This document shows, in pieces, positions 1-8,262 of a stretch of 64,000 nucleotides of DNA (the first letter of the stretch is position 1; every line of letters begins with the position of its first letter). The translations under genes and the position numbers were made by a program. Source of the stretch: Pseudomonas sp. ANT_H4 (GTDB taxonomy: Bacteria; Pseudomonadota; Gammaproteobacteria; Pseudomonadales; Pseudomonadaceae); NCBI RefSeq assembly GCF_008369295.1, contig NZ_VOBG01000011.1, forward strand, positions 124,001-188,000. Direction: 5' to 3'. The notes beneath the pieces were generated by a model that made no database searches, was not told the origin of the DNA, and was given only the letters and a program-made list of their open reading frames with translations.

Positions 1-358
1 CACGGATACGCTGGCGATCCTTGTCGCGACCACCGTTGTTGGGTTCACCGTCAATCTTGATTGTCTCTTGACGCACGCGCACGTCGCCTTTGATTTGGGT
101 CTTGGCAGCCCAGGCCAACTTCTGTTCAAACGCCGTCAAGTCTTCCTTCTTGATTTGTTGACCGGCCAATTGTTGGTTGGCTTGCATGTCACGATTCAAC
201 TCGGTCTTCAACTCAGAATACTGCGCTGGCGTAATGGAGCCATTGGCTTTGAGCATTTCGAGCAGTTTCGCATCGACTGCGGCACCGGCCGGAACACTCA
301 TGGCCAACACCAAGCCACCACACAAGCCCGCTGCAATTCGTGTAGAAACAAAACGCAT
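1..358 (-). CDS. Putative outer-membrane porin, N-terminal part (runs off left edge)
   Basis: The first 119 residues of a protein whose 3' end is outside the window. It opens with a classical signal peptide (MRFVSTRIAAGLCGGLVLAM, then a cleavage-like SVPAGAA), followed by a helical stretch with MLKANGSITPAQYSELK, which resembles the N-terminal region of the putative-porin and phosphate-selective-porin families. The start at 358 is supported by a GGAGAT ribosome site about 6 bases upstream. With only the N-terminus visible, substrate and exact family cannot be assigned; an outer-membrane or periplasmic location is the safe conclusion. Confidence 0.6.
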   Translation of the reverse strand, partial: MRFVSTRIAAGLCGGLVLAMSVPAGAAVDAKLLEMLKANGSITPAQYSELKTELNRDMQANQQLAGQQIKKEDLTAFEQKLAWAAKTQIKGDVRVRQETIKIDGEPNNGGRDKDRQRIR

Positions 359-554
359 ATTGATCTCCAAAATAAGATGAGATGGCGCAGGCCACCTCAA
401 GAAAAAGCCAGCCTTAAAGACGCGTAAAAAAGGACTAGTTATCCCGCGCTCTAAAAACTGGCGCCATTATTACCGGAGACCATTACAGAAAAGTGGCAAT
501 GTGATAGCAGTTCGATGACAGCGCCGTTTGATCGAAAAGGCTGCGTTAGAGCGG

Positions 555-1672
555 TTAGTGCCACGAGGAAATGAAGATTTCTTGTTGGTCCGCGATACTC
601 ACTTGAATGTCAGGCCCCGCGCGTTCAGCGTAGTACCAGCCCTGCGCGCTTCCAGGCTTGGCCGAGATCCAGTAAGTGAGGATCGGCGACAGGATGCCGG
701 CGCTGGCAGCGACCGCACCGATCACGACCAGCATCAACATAAAATCAGATGCCCAAGGTACAAGGAACAACCCAGCAGCCAGCACGGAGAATGCGGGTGC
801 GATGAGCCATCGGGTCGTGTCCGGCTTAAACCAAGGTGAGAATACGATTGCTTGCATCCCAAACATGACCAGGCTGCACTCGGTGAACATCAGCGCAATC
901 TGATATGGACTCAAACCTAGTTCCTGTTTCCCACGCAGGGCGAGCCCGACCTCGAAGGTCCCGACGCCCACCGAAACGATGAAAGTGAGGATGAGTAGTT
1001 TTGGCACGAGCCATGCTTTTTGATCGGCCAAGGCATTAGATATCTTCTTTGTCCGACCAAGGCCTTCAATACTTGGTACTGAAAACGCAACTCCACCGGC
1101 CACTAAAAAGGCGAACAGTCCCGTCACCGCGAGCGGAACCGCGACGGATCCTGCCGGCAAAGCGCGTTACGAACACGCTCAGCATCGGTCCAAGCAGGAA
1201 GCCGCTAATCCCTGTCATGCTGACGAACGCAAGCCGACGGGCCCGTCCCTGCTCGGTCGTCGCGACGTTGCCGAATACAGCCGCTGCAACAGGCGTCACC
1301 GCTGCAGCAAACATGCCGCTTATGAAGCGCTCGGCGTAAACAGCGATGAGACTCAACAAAAGAGAAAACCAGCATGGTTACGCCAAAGCCGAGAAGTCCT
1401 ACAAGTAGTACACCTCGCGGGCCGCGCTGATCGGAAAGTCGGCCCCACATGGGTGCAAATAAAAAAAGTGAGAGAGTGTAGACAGCAGTCAGTAACCCAG
1501 TGTGCTGGGAAACTAGCGCAGCATCACTTTCAGCTCCCAAGAGTCGCTCAATTAGGTAGGGTAAAAGCGGAAGCACGATGCCAAAACCAACCGACACAGT
1601 GAACACGCCGAGCATAAGCGCGGCCGTAGTCGCTACGGGCAAACCTGCTGAGCGCGCGCTGGTGACCTTCAT
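555..1672 (-). pseudogene. MFS efflux transporter (DHA1/TetA-like), frameshifted and truncated
   Basis: Three reading frames together give one Major Facilitator protein. The first (from about 1672) has the N-terminal helices and the loop 2-3 signature FAPMWGRLSDQRGPRGVLL; near 1350-1365 a one-base shift moves the reading to SLIAVYAERFISGMFAAAV; near 1145-1160 a second shift moves it to AVPLAVTGLFAFLVAGGVAF, which runs through further helices to ILTYWISAKPGSAQG. After that the residues no longer look like an MFS protein, so the C-terminal helices are missing. It lies 83 bp downstream of a CopZ-like gene on the same strand and may have been co-transcribed with it. Two frameshifts plus a lost end make function very unlikely, unless the shifts are sequencing errors. 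Confidence 0.75.
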
Positions 1673-1755
1673 GTAGCCGCAGGCCATCGAGTCATGCCTG
1701 CGGTCCAACTTCTGAGCATCATAGGGACGAGTTAACCGCAGCAACCACCCTTGGA

Positions 1756-1986
1756 TTAATGATTGGGCGTGGCCTTGGCCGCACTCACTCCATAGCCCGC
1801 GCCTTTCACGGCCGATTTCAGTTGATCGGGCGAGGTGAGTTGCTCGTCATAACGCACGGCAGCCTCGCCGGTCGAGAGCGACACTACTACGTCATCGACT
1901 CCGGGAATTGCTTTCAGCGCGTTCGCCACATTGCTGGCGCAGCCGCCACACGTCATACCGGTTACATTCAACGTTTCACTTTGCAT
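1756..1986 (-). CDS. CopZ-like heavy-metal-associated (HMA) protein
   Basis: A 76-residue single-domain HMA protein. The metal-binding loop GMTCGGCASNV near residues 9-19 carries the CxxC pair, and the beta-alpha-beta-beta-alpha-beta length is right for a cytosolic copper or mercury chaperone. The start at 1986 was chosen because AGGAG lies 8 bases upstream; a longer open frame to 2022 has no such site. It lies just upstream of the broken MFS gene on the same strand. An IS3-type element begins about 65 bp upstream and has probably replaced its native promoter region. Copper is the likeliest metal given the copA and copZ remnants elsewhere in the island, but the sequence alone does not decide this. 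Confidence 0.85.
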   Translation of the reverse strand: MQSETLNVTGMTCGGCASNVANALKAIPGVDDVVVSLSTGEAAVRYDEQLTSPDQLKSAVKGAGYGVSAAKATPNH

Positions 1987-2130
1987 GGTGATACTCCTTT
2001 TCATGATAGGGAATACAAACATCGTTGTAATACATTCTTAGTCTCCCGTCTGTGGCCCCCGGTGTCAGGATAGTTGTCGCCTCTCCGATTTTTCCTAAAA
2101 AAGCATATCGGGGGCGGAAAGAGACTGGTC

Positions 2131-2634
2131 GTGCCGTACTATTCACCTGAACGCAGAGCCGCATTACTTAAAATGCTGCTTCCCCCGCTGAACCTGTCGA
2201 TGGCCGAGGTTTCCCGGCGCGAAGGGGTCAGCGAAATGTCTTTGTCCAACTGGCGCAAGCAGCTCAGTTCTGAAGGAAATGCAGTGTCCGAAAACAAGCC
2301 GTTGACCGAGAACTGGTCAGCCGAAACCAAGTTTGCTGTCGTGCTTGAAGCCGCCGGTTTGTCCGAGATCGACCTCGGCGAGTATTGCCGCCGCAAAGGT
2401 CTTTACCCCGAACAAATCACGGCTTGGCGACAAGCTTTTATCACCGGCCAGAAATCGACAAAGGCTCAGCAAAAAGAAGATCGCGAGCAATCTCGCAAGG
2501 ACAAGAAACGCATCCAGGAACTTGAGCGCGAACTGCGCCGCAAAGACAAGGCGCTCGCTGAAACAGCCGCGTTGTTGGTGCTGCGAAAAAAGCTCAACGA
2601 CTACTGGGGGACGAACGACAACGAGGACAACTAA
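2131..2634 (+). CDS. IS3-family transposase OrfA
   Basis: DNA-binding subunit of an IS3-type transposase. Two helix-turn-helix-like segments are visible (SMAEVSRREGVSEMSLSNWR near residues 23-42 and the later DLGEYCRRKGLYPEQITAWR), followed by a basic, charged coiled coil with heptad leucines that serves for multimerisation. The frame is open back to 2074, but a GTG at 2131 behind GGAAAGAG is the more natural start. The heptamer AAAAAAG at 2586-2592 sits near the 3' end, and the -1 frame is open from there into OrfB, the standard arrangement for making the OrfAB fusion transposase. Confidence 0.8.
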   Translation: MPYYSPERRAALLKMLLPPLNLSMAEVSRREGVSEMSLSNWRKQLSSEGNAVSENKPLTENWSAETKFAVVLEAAGLSEIDLGEYCRRKGLYPEQITAWRQAFITGQKSTKAQQKEDREQSRKDKKRIQELERELRRKDKALAETAALLVLRKKLNDYWGTNDNEDN

Positions 2635-2639
2635 CATCT

Positions 2640-3535
2640 TTGCCAGAGCGCCAGTTAATCGTTGCCTGGCTGGGTAGCGCGGTGGCGGCAGGAGCCAGAA
2701 AAATCAGGGCGTGCCAGGAAATCGGTCTATCGCTGCGGACTTTGCAACGTTGGACTGAAACAGAGGTTATCCAGGCCGATGCCCGAACGATTGTCACACG
2801 GCCAACACCGCGAAATGCACTGAGCGAAGTCGAGCGTCAGACCATTGTGACGCTGTGTAACAGCCCGGAGTACGCCCACTTGCCGCCGAGCCAGATCGTG
2901 CCGCGGCTGGCCGATCAAGGGCGTTATGTGGCGTCGGAGGCGACGTTTTATCGCGTTCTACGTGCGGCAGGCCAACAACAACATCGAGGCCGCAGCCAGC
3001 GGCCCAGAAGGCACGCAGCACCGACAACGCATGCGGCCAAAGCGCCCAATCAGGTGTGGTCGTGGGACATCACGTATCTGCCCTCGCCGATACGCGGAAA
3101 GTATTACTACCTCTATCTGATCGAGGATATTTACAGCCGCAAGGCCGTGGGCTGGGAGGTCTACGACGCGGAAAGCGGTGAAAAAGCCGCCGCGCTGCTG
3201 CAACGCAGCGTGATCGGTGAGCAGTGTTTACACGAACCGCTGGTGCTGCACTCGGACAACGGAGCGCCGATGAAATCGGTGACGCTGCTGAGCAAGATGT
3301 ACGACCTGGGCATCACGCCTTCGCGGGGCCGACCGCGTGTGAGCAACGACAATCCCTACTCGGAGTCGCTGTTTAGAACGCTGAAATACTGCCCGCAATG
3401 GCCGCTGGATGGTTTTGCCAGTCTGGATGCTGCTCGGGCTTGGGTGAGGAATTTTATGCGGTGGTACAACAACGAGCACCGACATAGCCGCATCCGGTTC
3501 GTCACACCGGCTGAGCGGCATCGAGGGCTGGACCA
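2640..3535 (+). pseudogene. IS3-family transposase OrfB (integrase core), 3' end lost
   Basis: Catalytic half of the IS3 transposase. It has an N-terminal HTH_21-like region, then the rve integrase core with WSWDITYLPSP (first Asp), [11 protein letters not shown] (second Asp) and the glutamate region [16 protein letters not shown]. The C-terminal [13 protein letters not shown] is reached, but the usual short tail is missing and the frame then runs through antisense istB sequence to a chance stop at 3866. It begins with TTG at 2640 and probably has no start of its own, being made by -1 frameshifting from OrfA. The DDE residues are present, but the element has lost its right end and could not move itself. 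Confidence 0.8.
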
Positions 3536-3540
3536 TCAGC

Positions 3541-3923
3541 CGATCCAGCAGGGCGGTGGTCATCTTGGCGTCGCCGAACACGCTCGACCATTCGGCGAAG
3601 CTCAGGTTGGTGGTGATCACCACGCTGGTGTGTTCGTACAGCTTGGACAGCAGGTGAAACAGCAACGCACCGCCAGCCTGGCTGAACGGCAGATAACCCA
3701 GTTCGTCGAGGATGACCAGATCCATGCGCAGCAGTGCCTGGGCGATCCGCCCGGCTTTGCCGTCGTGTTTTTCGCGCTCCAGCAGATTGACCAGATCGAC
3801 CGTGGAGTAGAAGCGCACGCGCTTGCCATGCCGGGTGATGCCGGACACGGCCAGCGCGGTGGCTAGGTGGGTTTTACCGGTGCCTGGCCCACCGATCAGC
3901 ACCACGTTCTGCGCGGTGTCGGT
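3541..3923 (-). pseudogene. IS21-family IstB ATPase fragment
   Basis: Internal piece of the IS21 helper ATPase. It contains the Walker A loop [14 protein letters not shown], the Walker B stretch [13 protein letters not shown] and the sensor region [16 protein letters not shown], ending near [10 protein letters not shown]. About 90 N-terminal and 30-50 C-terminal residues of a normal IstB are missing, and no istA is present. On the left it abuts the truncated IS3 orfB and on the right a fragment of a different P-loop gene, so both ends are rearrangement junctions. Confidence 0.85.
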
Positions 3924-4082
3924 ACGGTCGAAGATACTGTCCTTGATGGCATAGATGAATCGAATTGGCTTCTTGATCTGAGGTGAAACGTTGAGCAGCG
4001 TGTTCAGCGCTCGAAGTGTCTCGAAGATGTGTGAGTCGTTGAAGCGGTCGATGTCCTCGAAGATCACGACATCGCGGCCTGA
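3924..4082 (-). pseudogene. YobI-like P-loop NTPase fragment (Walker B region)
   Basis: A 50-residue scrap reading [20 protein letters not shown], then [10 protein letters not shown] and a segment with [14 protein letters not shown]. This pattern, a Walker B followed by a predicted sensor strand, is characteristic of large YobI-like or KAP-like NTPases, some of which sit in phage-defence islands. The fragment is cut on one side by the IstB piece and on the other by an IS630-type left end at a TA dinucleotide. It is far too short to function; it tells us that a larger NTPase gene once stood here. Family assignment rests on one motif block. Confidence 0.5.
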
Positions 4083-4210
4083 TATTAACCTGGCAAATAA
4101 ATAGGGCATATTAGATAATCTGTCTCCATGAAAATAGATGCCCGTAAACTCAGCCCCCAAGAACAACGTGAAAAGCGCTCCACGGCCCTACGCATGCGTG
4201 AGCAGGGTTA
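4083..4210 (+). repeat. IS630-type left end, copy 1 of a 128-bp direct repeat
   Basis: Identical over 128 bp to 5833-5960. It begins with TA followed by TTAACCTGG, in keeping with IS630 insertion at a TA target, and includes the first 27 codons of the transposase (ATG at 4128) before breaking off at 4210, where porin 3'-flanking DNA begins. It interrupts the YobI-like NTPase fragment. Confidence 0.85.
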
Positions 4211-4217
4211 GCCGCTA

Positions 4218-5474
4218 TTACATCAGCGGGATGGTGTAGCTGACGATCAGACGGTTCTCATCAATATCGCCGCGGCTGTAGTTGCTGCGATATGTACCGT
4301 TACGCCATTTAACACCGAGACCCTTCAAGGCGCCTTCTTGGAATACGTAGCTGATATCGGTGTCGCGCTCCCACTCTTTACCGTTGGAGCCGTCAGTTCT
4401 ATCGAAGCCATCACCGGTGATGTAGCGGGTCATCAGGATCAGGCCGGGAATGCCGATGGAGGCAAAGTTGAAGTCGTAGCGGGCCTGCCATGATTTTTCA
4501 TCAGCTTTGGCAAAGTCCGGACCAATCGTTACAAAGTTCACCAGATAAGCATTGGACCAGCCGCCGACGAAGGCGAAGCCGGTATCACCATTCATTTCCT
4601 GATAGCCCAAGCCAAAGCTATGGCCGCTGACCGAGTAGGTGACCATTGCGCCCAAGGCCTTGTTGTCGACATTAGAAGAACCATCGTCTGTCGAGCGGGC
4701 ATAGCGCAGATCGGTTTTCAGCGACTGCTTCTCACCAAGCGGTAGAACATGAATCAGATTGAAAGAGTGCTGCTTGTAGGCTTCTTCAAGATTGCTGTAG
4801 TAATAGGCACCGGTAAGGTTGTCCATCAACTTGTAAGTAGCACCAGCAAAAATGAAATCATCAATGCTACCGCCGCCTAATGAAGCACCGTTCAGAATTG
4901 CTGTCAGGTCTTCATAGTTCGAGCTGTCACGCTGGTTAACTTCCGTTATGTAACCCGCATCTAATGTCAATCCTTCAACTTCATTGGAGACGATCTGTCC
5001 GCCTTTGAAGGTTTGTGGGAGCAGGCGAACGTCACTGCGGGAAAGAGCCATGTTATTTGGCTCAAGCGTGCCAACTTTCAGAATTGTCTTGGAGATTTTT
5101 GCTTTGGCCGTTAGGCCAAGCTGGGAATAATCATCGGGTGCAGACCCATCATTATCGACCGGCAGTAAGTTTGTTCCGGTGCGGTCAGGGCTGGAGTCGA
5201 GTTTTACCCCCAACAGACCCAGAGCATCGACGCCGAAGCCGACAGTGCCTTCGGTGAATCCTGACTCAACTCGTAGCAGGAAGCCCTGAGCCCACTCGTC
5301 TCTTTTAGATTGGGCTGCGCCGTCTTGGCGGCTATCACTGTTCATGTAGAAGTTACGCAGCTCCAGGCCAGCCTTTGTATCTTCGATAAAAGCAGCTTGA
5401 GCCATGGAAGGAATGGCTAGGGTTGCTCCCAGAGTGGCCAGGGCCACGCCCCGGGCGATTGGGGTCTTGAGCAT
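4218..5474 (-). CDS. OprD-family outer-membrane porin
   Basis: A full-length 418-residue OprD-type porin. The start at 5474 has AGGAGA 8 bases upstream and gives a clear signal peptide (MLKTPIARGVALATLG, then AIPSMAQA before the mature AFIEDTKAGL). The mature part has the family's features: an N-terminal ELRNFYMNSD strand, repeated beta-strand segments ending in aromatic residues, TLEPNNMALSRSD in the middle, and a C-terminal ENRLIVSYTIPLM strand for assembly. Members import basic amino acids, aromatic acids or other small organic acids; the substrate here cannot be read off. The gene is intact although both flanks are IS630-type debris in direct repeat, so it may have been carried in by those elements. 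Downstream, the stop lies only 7 bases from the truncated repeat. Confidence 0.9.
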   Translation of the reverse strand: MLKTPIARGVALATLGATLAIPSMAQAAFIEDTKAGLELRNFYMNSDSRQDGAAQSKRDEWAQGFLLRVESGFTEGTVGFGVDALGLLGVKLDSSPDRTGTNLLPVDNDGSAPDDYSQLGLTAKAKISKTILKVGTLEPNNMALSRSDVRLLPQTFKGGQIVSNEVEGLTLDAGYITEVNQRDSSNYEDLTAILNGASLGGGSIDDFIFAGATYKLMDNLTGAYYYSNLEEAYKQHSFNLIHVLPLGEKQSLKTDLRYARSTDDGSSNVDNKALGAMVTYSVSGHSFGLGYQEMNGDTGFAFVGGWSNAYLVNFVTIGPDFAKADEKSWQARYDFNFASIGIPGLILMTRYITGDGFDRTDGSNGKEWERDTDISYVFQEGALKGLGVKWRNGTYRSNYSRGDIDENRLIVSYTIPLM

Positions 5475-5832
5475 TTCTTGTTCTCCTCGTTGGATGATGC
5501 TCTGAAGGTCGCTCTTACGGCGACATGCAATAAAACATTTCATCATTGTTTCAGCCTTTAGACTTTAGTCGCCAAGTCCCGCAAGTCAACGTGCTAGACG
5601 GTCGCGGGCATATCGTGCATGTGCGCGATATTCGTGTACGACCCGTAAAGTGGCACAAGACAACGGCCTGGCGGTTAAAGACTAAAGGGTGTGCCGGGCA
5701 ATCTGCGTCGCCGCGGGTGGCAGCATCCTAGCGTTTTGCTCGGGCAGAGTCGAATGGCCATCGCATAATCGCCTGATGAGTGAGGCTGAATTCACATTTT
5801 TGTTGCTGGTGCGCCTGCCGGCCGAAGTCACT
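5475..5832. other. Porin upstream region, no gene seen
   Basis: This stretch holds the porin leader and presumed promoter. An 8-bp inverted repeat, CTTTAGTC at 5563-5570 and GACTAAAG at 5680-5687, is far apart and of unclear meaning. Nothing coding is convincing. Confidence 0.4.
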
Positions 5833-6265
5833 TATTAACCTGGCAAATAAATAGGGCATATTAGATAATCTGTCTCCATGAAAATAGATGCCCGTAAACT
5901 CAGCCCCCAAGAACAACGTGAAAAGCGCTCCACGGCCCTACGCATGCGTGAGCAGGGTTACACCTACAAGGCTATTGGCGAAGCGGTTGGTGTTCACCCC
6001 CGCACTATTGCTCACTGGGCGCAGGTCGCAGAACATAAAGGCGAAAAGGCTGCCATTGCCGGCGGCCAGCGTGGTGTGCGCCAGGGTGATCGCCGCAGTT
6101 TGAGCTCCAGCCAGGAAGTGCTGATTCGCACCTTGATGACCGATAAGATGCCCGACCAACTCAAGCTCGGCTTTGCGCTCTGGACGCGTGATGCGGTGCG
6201 AGAACTGATCCGCCAGCGCTGTGGTTTTCTCATGCCGGTTCGAACGGTTGGTGAATACCTCAAGG
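5833..6265 (+). mobile_element. IS630-family element, left part only
   Basis: Left end identical to 4083-4210, continuing further into the transposase gene before stopping at about 6265, where a truncated IS66 element begins. TA precedes TTAACC at the left end, as expected for IS630 target duplication. No right end is present. Confidence 0.75.
5878..6265 (+). pseudogene. IS630-family transposase, N-terminal part
   Basis: The first 129 or so residues of an IS630 transposase: an N-terminal helix-turn-helix ([20 protein letters not shown], then HPRTIAHWAQ) and the winged-helix part with LGFALWTRDAVRELIRQRCG and VRTVGEYLK. The DDE catalytic domain that should follow is absent because the sequence crosses into an IS66 fragment after EYLK. 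The open frame's last 20 residues are therefore read from foreign DNA. Non-functional. Confidence 0.85.
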
Positions 6266-7003
6266 TAAGCGCGTTTCGTCGCAGTGCAGCACGGGGTATT
6301 CGAACAGTTTGTCGCGCATCAGGTTGAGCAGCGGTTGCAGTTGCTCGCCACTTTGGATCACCCAACGCGCCAGGGTCTGGCGTGGGATGTCGACGCCGTG
6401 GCGGCTGAGCATCTTTTCGAAGCGGTACAGCGGGATGCCGTCGGCGTACTTGGTGGTCAGCAGCATCGCCAGCACGCTGGGGCTGGCCAGGCTCTTCTCG
6501 ATCAGTTGTGCCGGCTTGTCGGCGGTGACCGGCGCGGTTTCACAGGCCTTGCAGGCATAGGTCTTGCGGATGTGGCGGATGACCCGCACCTGCATCGGGA
6601 TGATCTCCAGCTGCTCGCTGGTCTCCTCGCCGATCACCTGCTTGCAGGCACCGCAGGCGCAGGTGCGCTCATGCTCGGGCAGCTCATGGATGACCTCCAT
6701 ACGCGGCAGGTTGGCCGGCAGCGGCTTGCGTTTGCCACGGCGCTTGACCGGCGCAACGACTTCTTCGGCTTCGGCTTCGGCTGGCTCGGCGGCCGGCGCT
6801 TCGATCAGCTCTTCGACCTCGTTGAACATGGCCAACTGCGGCGAGTCGGCGTCTTCAGGGCTGCGCTCGGACTTGGGCGAGAACAGCTTGTGGCGCAGCA
6901 GGGCGACTTGTTCCTGGAGTTGCGCCACCTTTCCCTGAGCCAACAGCAGCATCTGCTTGAGCAGGACGGGATCATCGGGAAGGTTGTCGGCGCCAAATTT
7001 CAT
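6262..7003 (-). pseudogene. IS66 TnpC transposase, N-terminal 245 residues
   Basis: The N-terminal region has the leucine-zipper coiled coil (LLLAQGKVAQLQEQVALLRH), an acidic linker rich in Glu and Ala, and the zinc-finger-like cysteine cluster CACGACKQVI with YACKACE, followed by the KYADGIPLYRFEKMLSRHGV and LARWVIQSG segments. It stops right at HCDET, the first catalytic Asp of the family, so the DDE core is lost. It lies 19 bp after tnpB on the same strand. Confidence 0.85.
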
Positions 7004-7022
7004 GGCGCCGGATTATACCGGC

Positions 7023-7382
7023 TCAGGCCACGTAACGCGGCGTCAGAACCTGATGCGGACGGTTACGCCACAGGTCGATACCGTCGAGCAGCCAGTTCAG
7101 TTCGTCGACCGTCAGCTCAATGGCCTCGTCACCGGCATCGGGTTTGGTCTTGAAACGCTCGGCTTCCAGTCGCTTGAGCCACAGGCAGAAGCCATTGCGC
7201 TCCCAGTAGAGAATCTTGACCTGGCTGCGTGTGCGATTGAGGAACACGAACAGCACAGGGTTGAATATCTCCACCTTGATGTCCAGCTCGACCAGCGCGG
7301 CCAGTCCATTGATGGATTTGCGGAAGTCGACGGGCTTTGGGTAGAGATAGACCTTCTGCACTTTGGCGTCGGGACGCATCAT
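7023..7382 (-). CDS. tnpB: IS66 accessory protein TnpB (Orf2)
   Basis: Complete 119-residue IS66 Orf2. Typical family features are VYLYPKPVDFRKSINGLAAL near the start, VFLNRTRSQVKILYWERNGF in the middle and a TVDELNWLLDGID tail. Its biochemical role is not settled, but it is required for transposition of IS66-type elements. It survives intact although its partner tnpC is truncated and no tnpA is visible upstream, so it is orphaned. The start at 7382 (or the second Met, 7379) fits other TnpB proteins; GGAG lies about 10 bases upstream. Confidence 0.85.
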   Translation of the reverse strand: MMRPDAKVQKVYLYPKPVDFRKSINGLAALVELDIKVEIFNPVLFVFLNRTRSQVKILYWERNGFCLWLKRLEAERFKTKPDAGDEAIELTVDELNWLLDGIDLWRNRPHQVLTPRYVA

Positions 7383-7441
7383 GACGGAACTCCACGGGAA
7401 AATAGGGAGCCCAGCATCCGGGATACGGAGAGGTCAGTTGA

Positions 7442-8251
7442 AGATGGGGTCTATGGAGCGCATACTCTCAGACCACCACTACCTTCGCGGTGTTCGCCTG
7501 GATCCAGACAATTCCGATCATCTGCTACCTATTACTGGGGTTGCGCCTGGGGATGTACGGCTCGATCGTGTTCGTCGGTGTCGGCCTGTTCGTCTTCAGT
7601 CAGCGGTTTTCGTCCGATGAATTGCTGCAAAACGTCGAGATCATCGCCAATCTCGGCCTCGCCAGCTTGGCGGTGATGATTTTCGCGCACATCTACGAGC
7701 GCAGCCGCCTGCTCAATGAGCAGCGCCTGACCGAGCAGGCGACCACCGGCTCTCTGACCAGCCAGCCAAACCGCCTGAAGCTGGCCGAGGTATTCGAGCG
7801 TGAGCGTGCCCATGCGTTGCGCAATGGCACGCCGCTTTCGCTGGTATTCGTCGATATCGACCACTTCAAGCAGATCAACGACCGCTTTGGCCACGAAGTC
7901 GGTGACCGTGCCCTGGTTCACTTCGCCAAGGTGCTGGCGCAGCGTTTACGGGTCAATGATCTGTTCTGCCGCCTGGGCGGTGAGGAATTTGCGGTGCTGC
8001 TGCCAGGCAGCAAGGCAGCGCAAGCTCGGGAAATCGCCGAAAGCCTGCGCGAACGCCTGGTTGCGCAATCGCTGACGGTGGATGAAACCACGCTGCACAT
8101 GACGTTGAGCGCTGGCGTGGCCTGTTTCGGGGTAGATGGGCAATCACTGGACGAGCTGATGCTGGCGGCAGACAGGCGCACCTACGCGGCCAAGCGCGCC
8201 GGGCGTAACCGGGTGATCACCCGAGAGGAGGTAGAACCCATTCTGGGCTGA
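7442..8251 (+). CDS. Membrane diguanylate cyclase (GGDEF), probably 5'-truncated
   Basis: Makes cyclic di-GMP from two GTP. The C-terminal GGDEF domain is complete: FVDIDHFKQINDRFGHEVGD, then the active-site loop RLGGEEFAVLLPG, with an RVND inhibitory I-site five residues before it. The N-terminal part holds at least two hydrophobic helices (PIICYLLLGLRLGMYGSIVF and IIANLGLASLAVMIFAHIY), so it is membrane-bound. No ATG with a ribosome site precedes the first helix; the frame is open back to 7442 and the only early start is GTG at 7490. The IS66 fragment ends just upstream, so the 5' part of a larger membrane sensor was probably deleted. Catalytic residues suggest the remaining part could still be active if expressed. 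Confidence 0.8.
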   Translation, partial: RWGLWSAYSQTTTTFAVFAWIQTIPIICYLLLGLRLGMYGSIVFVGVGLFVFSQRFSSDELLQNVEIIANLGLASLAVMIFAHIYERSRLLNEQRLTEQATTGSLTSQPNRLKLAEVFERERAHALRNGTPLSLVFVDIDHFKQINDRFGHEVGDRALVHFAKVLAQRLRVNDLFCRLGGEEFAVLLPGSKAAQAREIAESLRERLVAQSLTVDETTLHMTLSAGVACFGVDGQSLDELMLAADRRTYAAKRAGRNRVITREEVEPILG

Positions 8252-8262
8252 ACGGCTGCGGA

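Larger units (their letters stand above)
2051..3535 (+). mobile_element. IS3-family insertion sequence, right end deleted
   Basis: Two overlapping-type frames, orfA and orfB, with an A6G slippery heptamer between them mark an IS3-family element. The left end is placed at TGTGGCCCCCGGTG (2051), which begins with the TG usual for this family. The right terminus and the last residues of orfB are absent: the DNA switches to an IS21 istB fragment at about 3535-3541. The left boundary is a judgement because no matching right inverted repeat survives. Confidence 0.75.
6262..7440 (-). mobile_element. IS66-family element, partial (tnpB plus 5' part of tnpC)
   Basis: tnpB and the start of tnpC lie in the normal order on the minus strand, but the catalytic part of tnpC, the tnpA gene and both genuine ends are missing. 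The left edge is fused to IS630, the right edge to a diguanylate cyclase gene. The right boundary at about 7440 is placed where the cyclase frame becomes open. Confidence 0.7.

Noticed and set aside
3536..3866. Extension of IS3 OrfB to 408 residues
   Set aside because: Residues after RHRGLD are read from antisense istB; a chance read-through, not a fusion protein.
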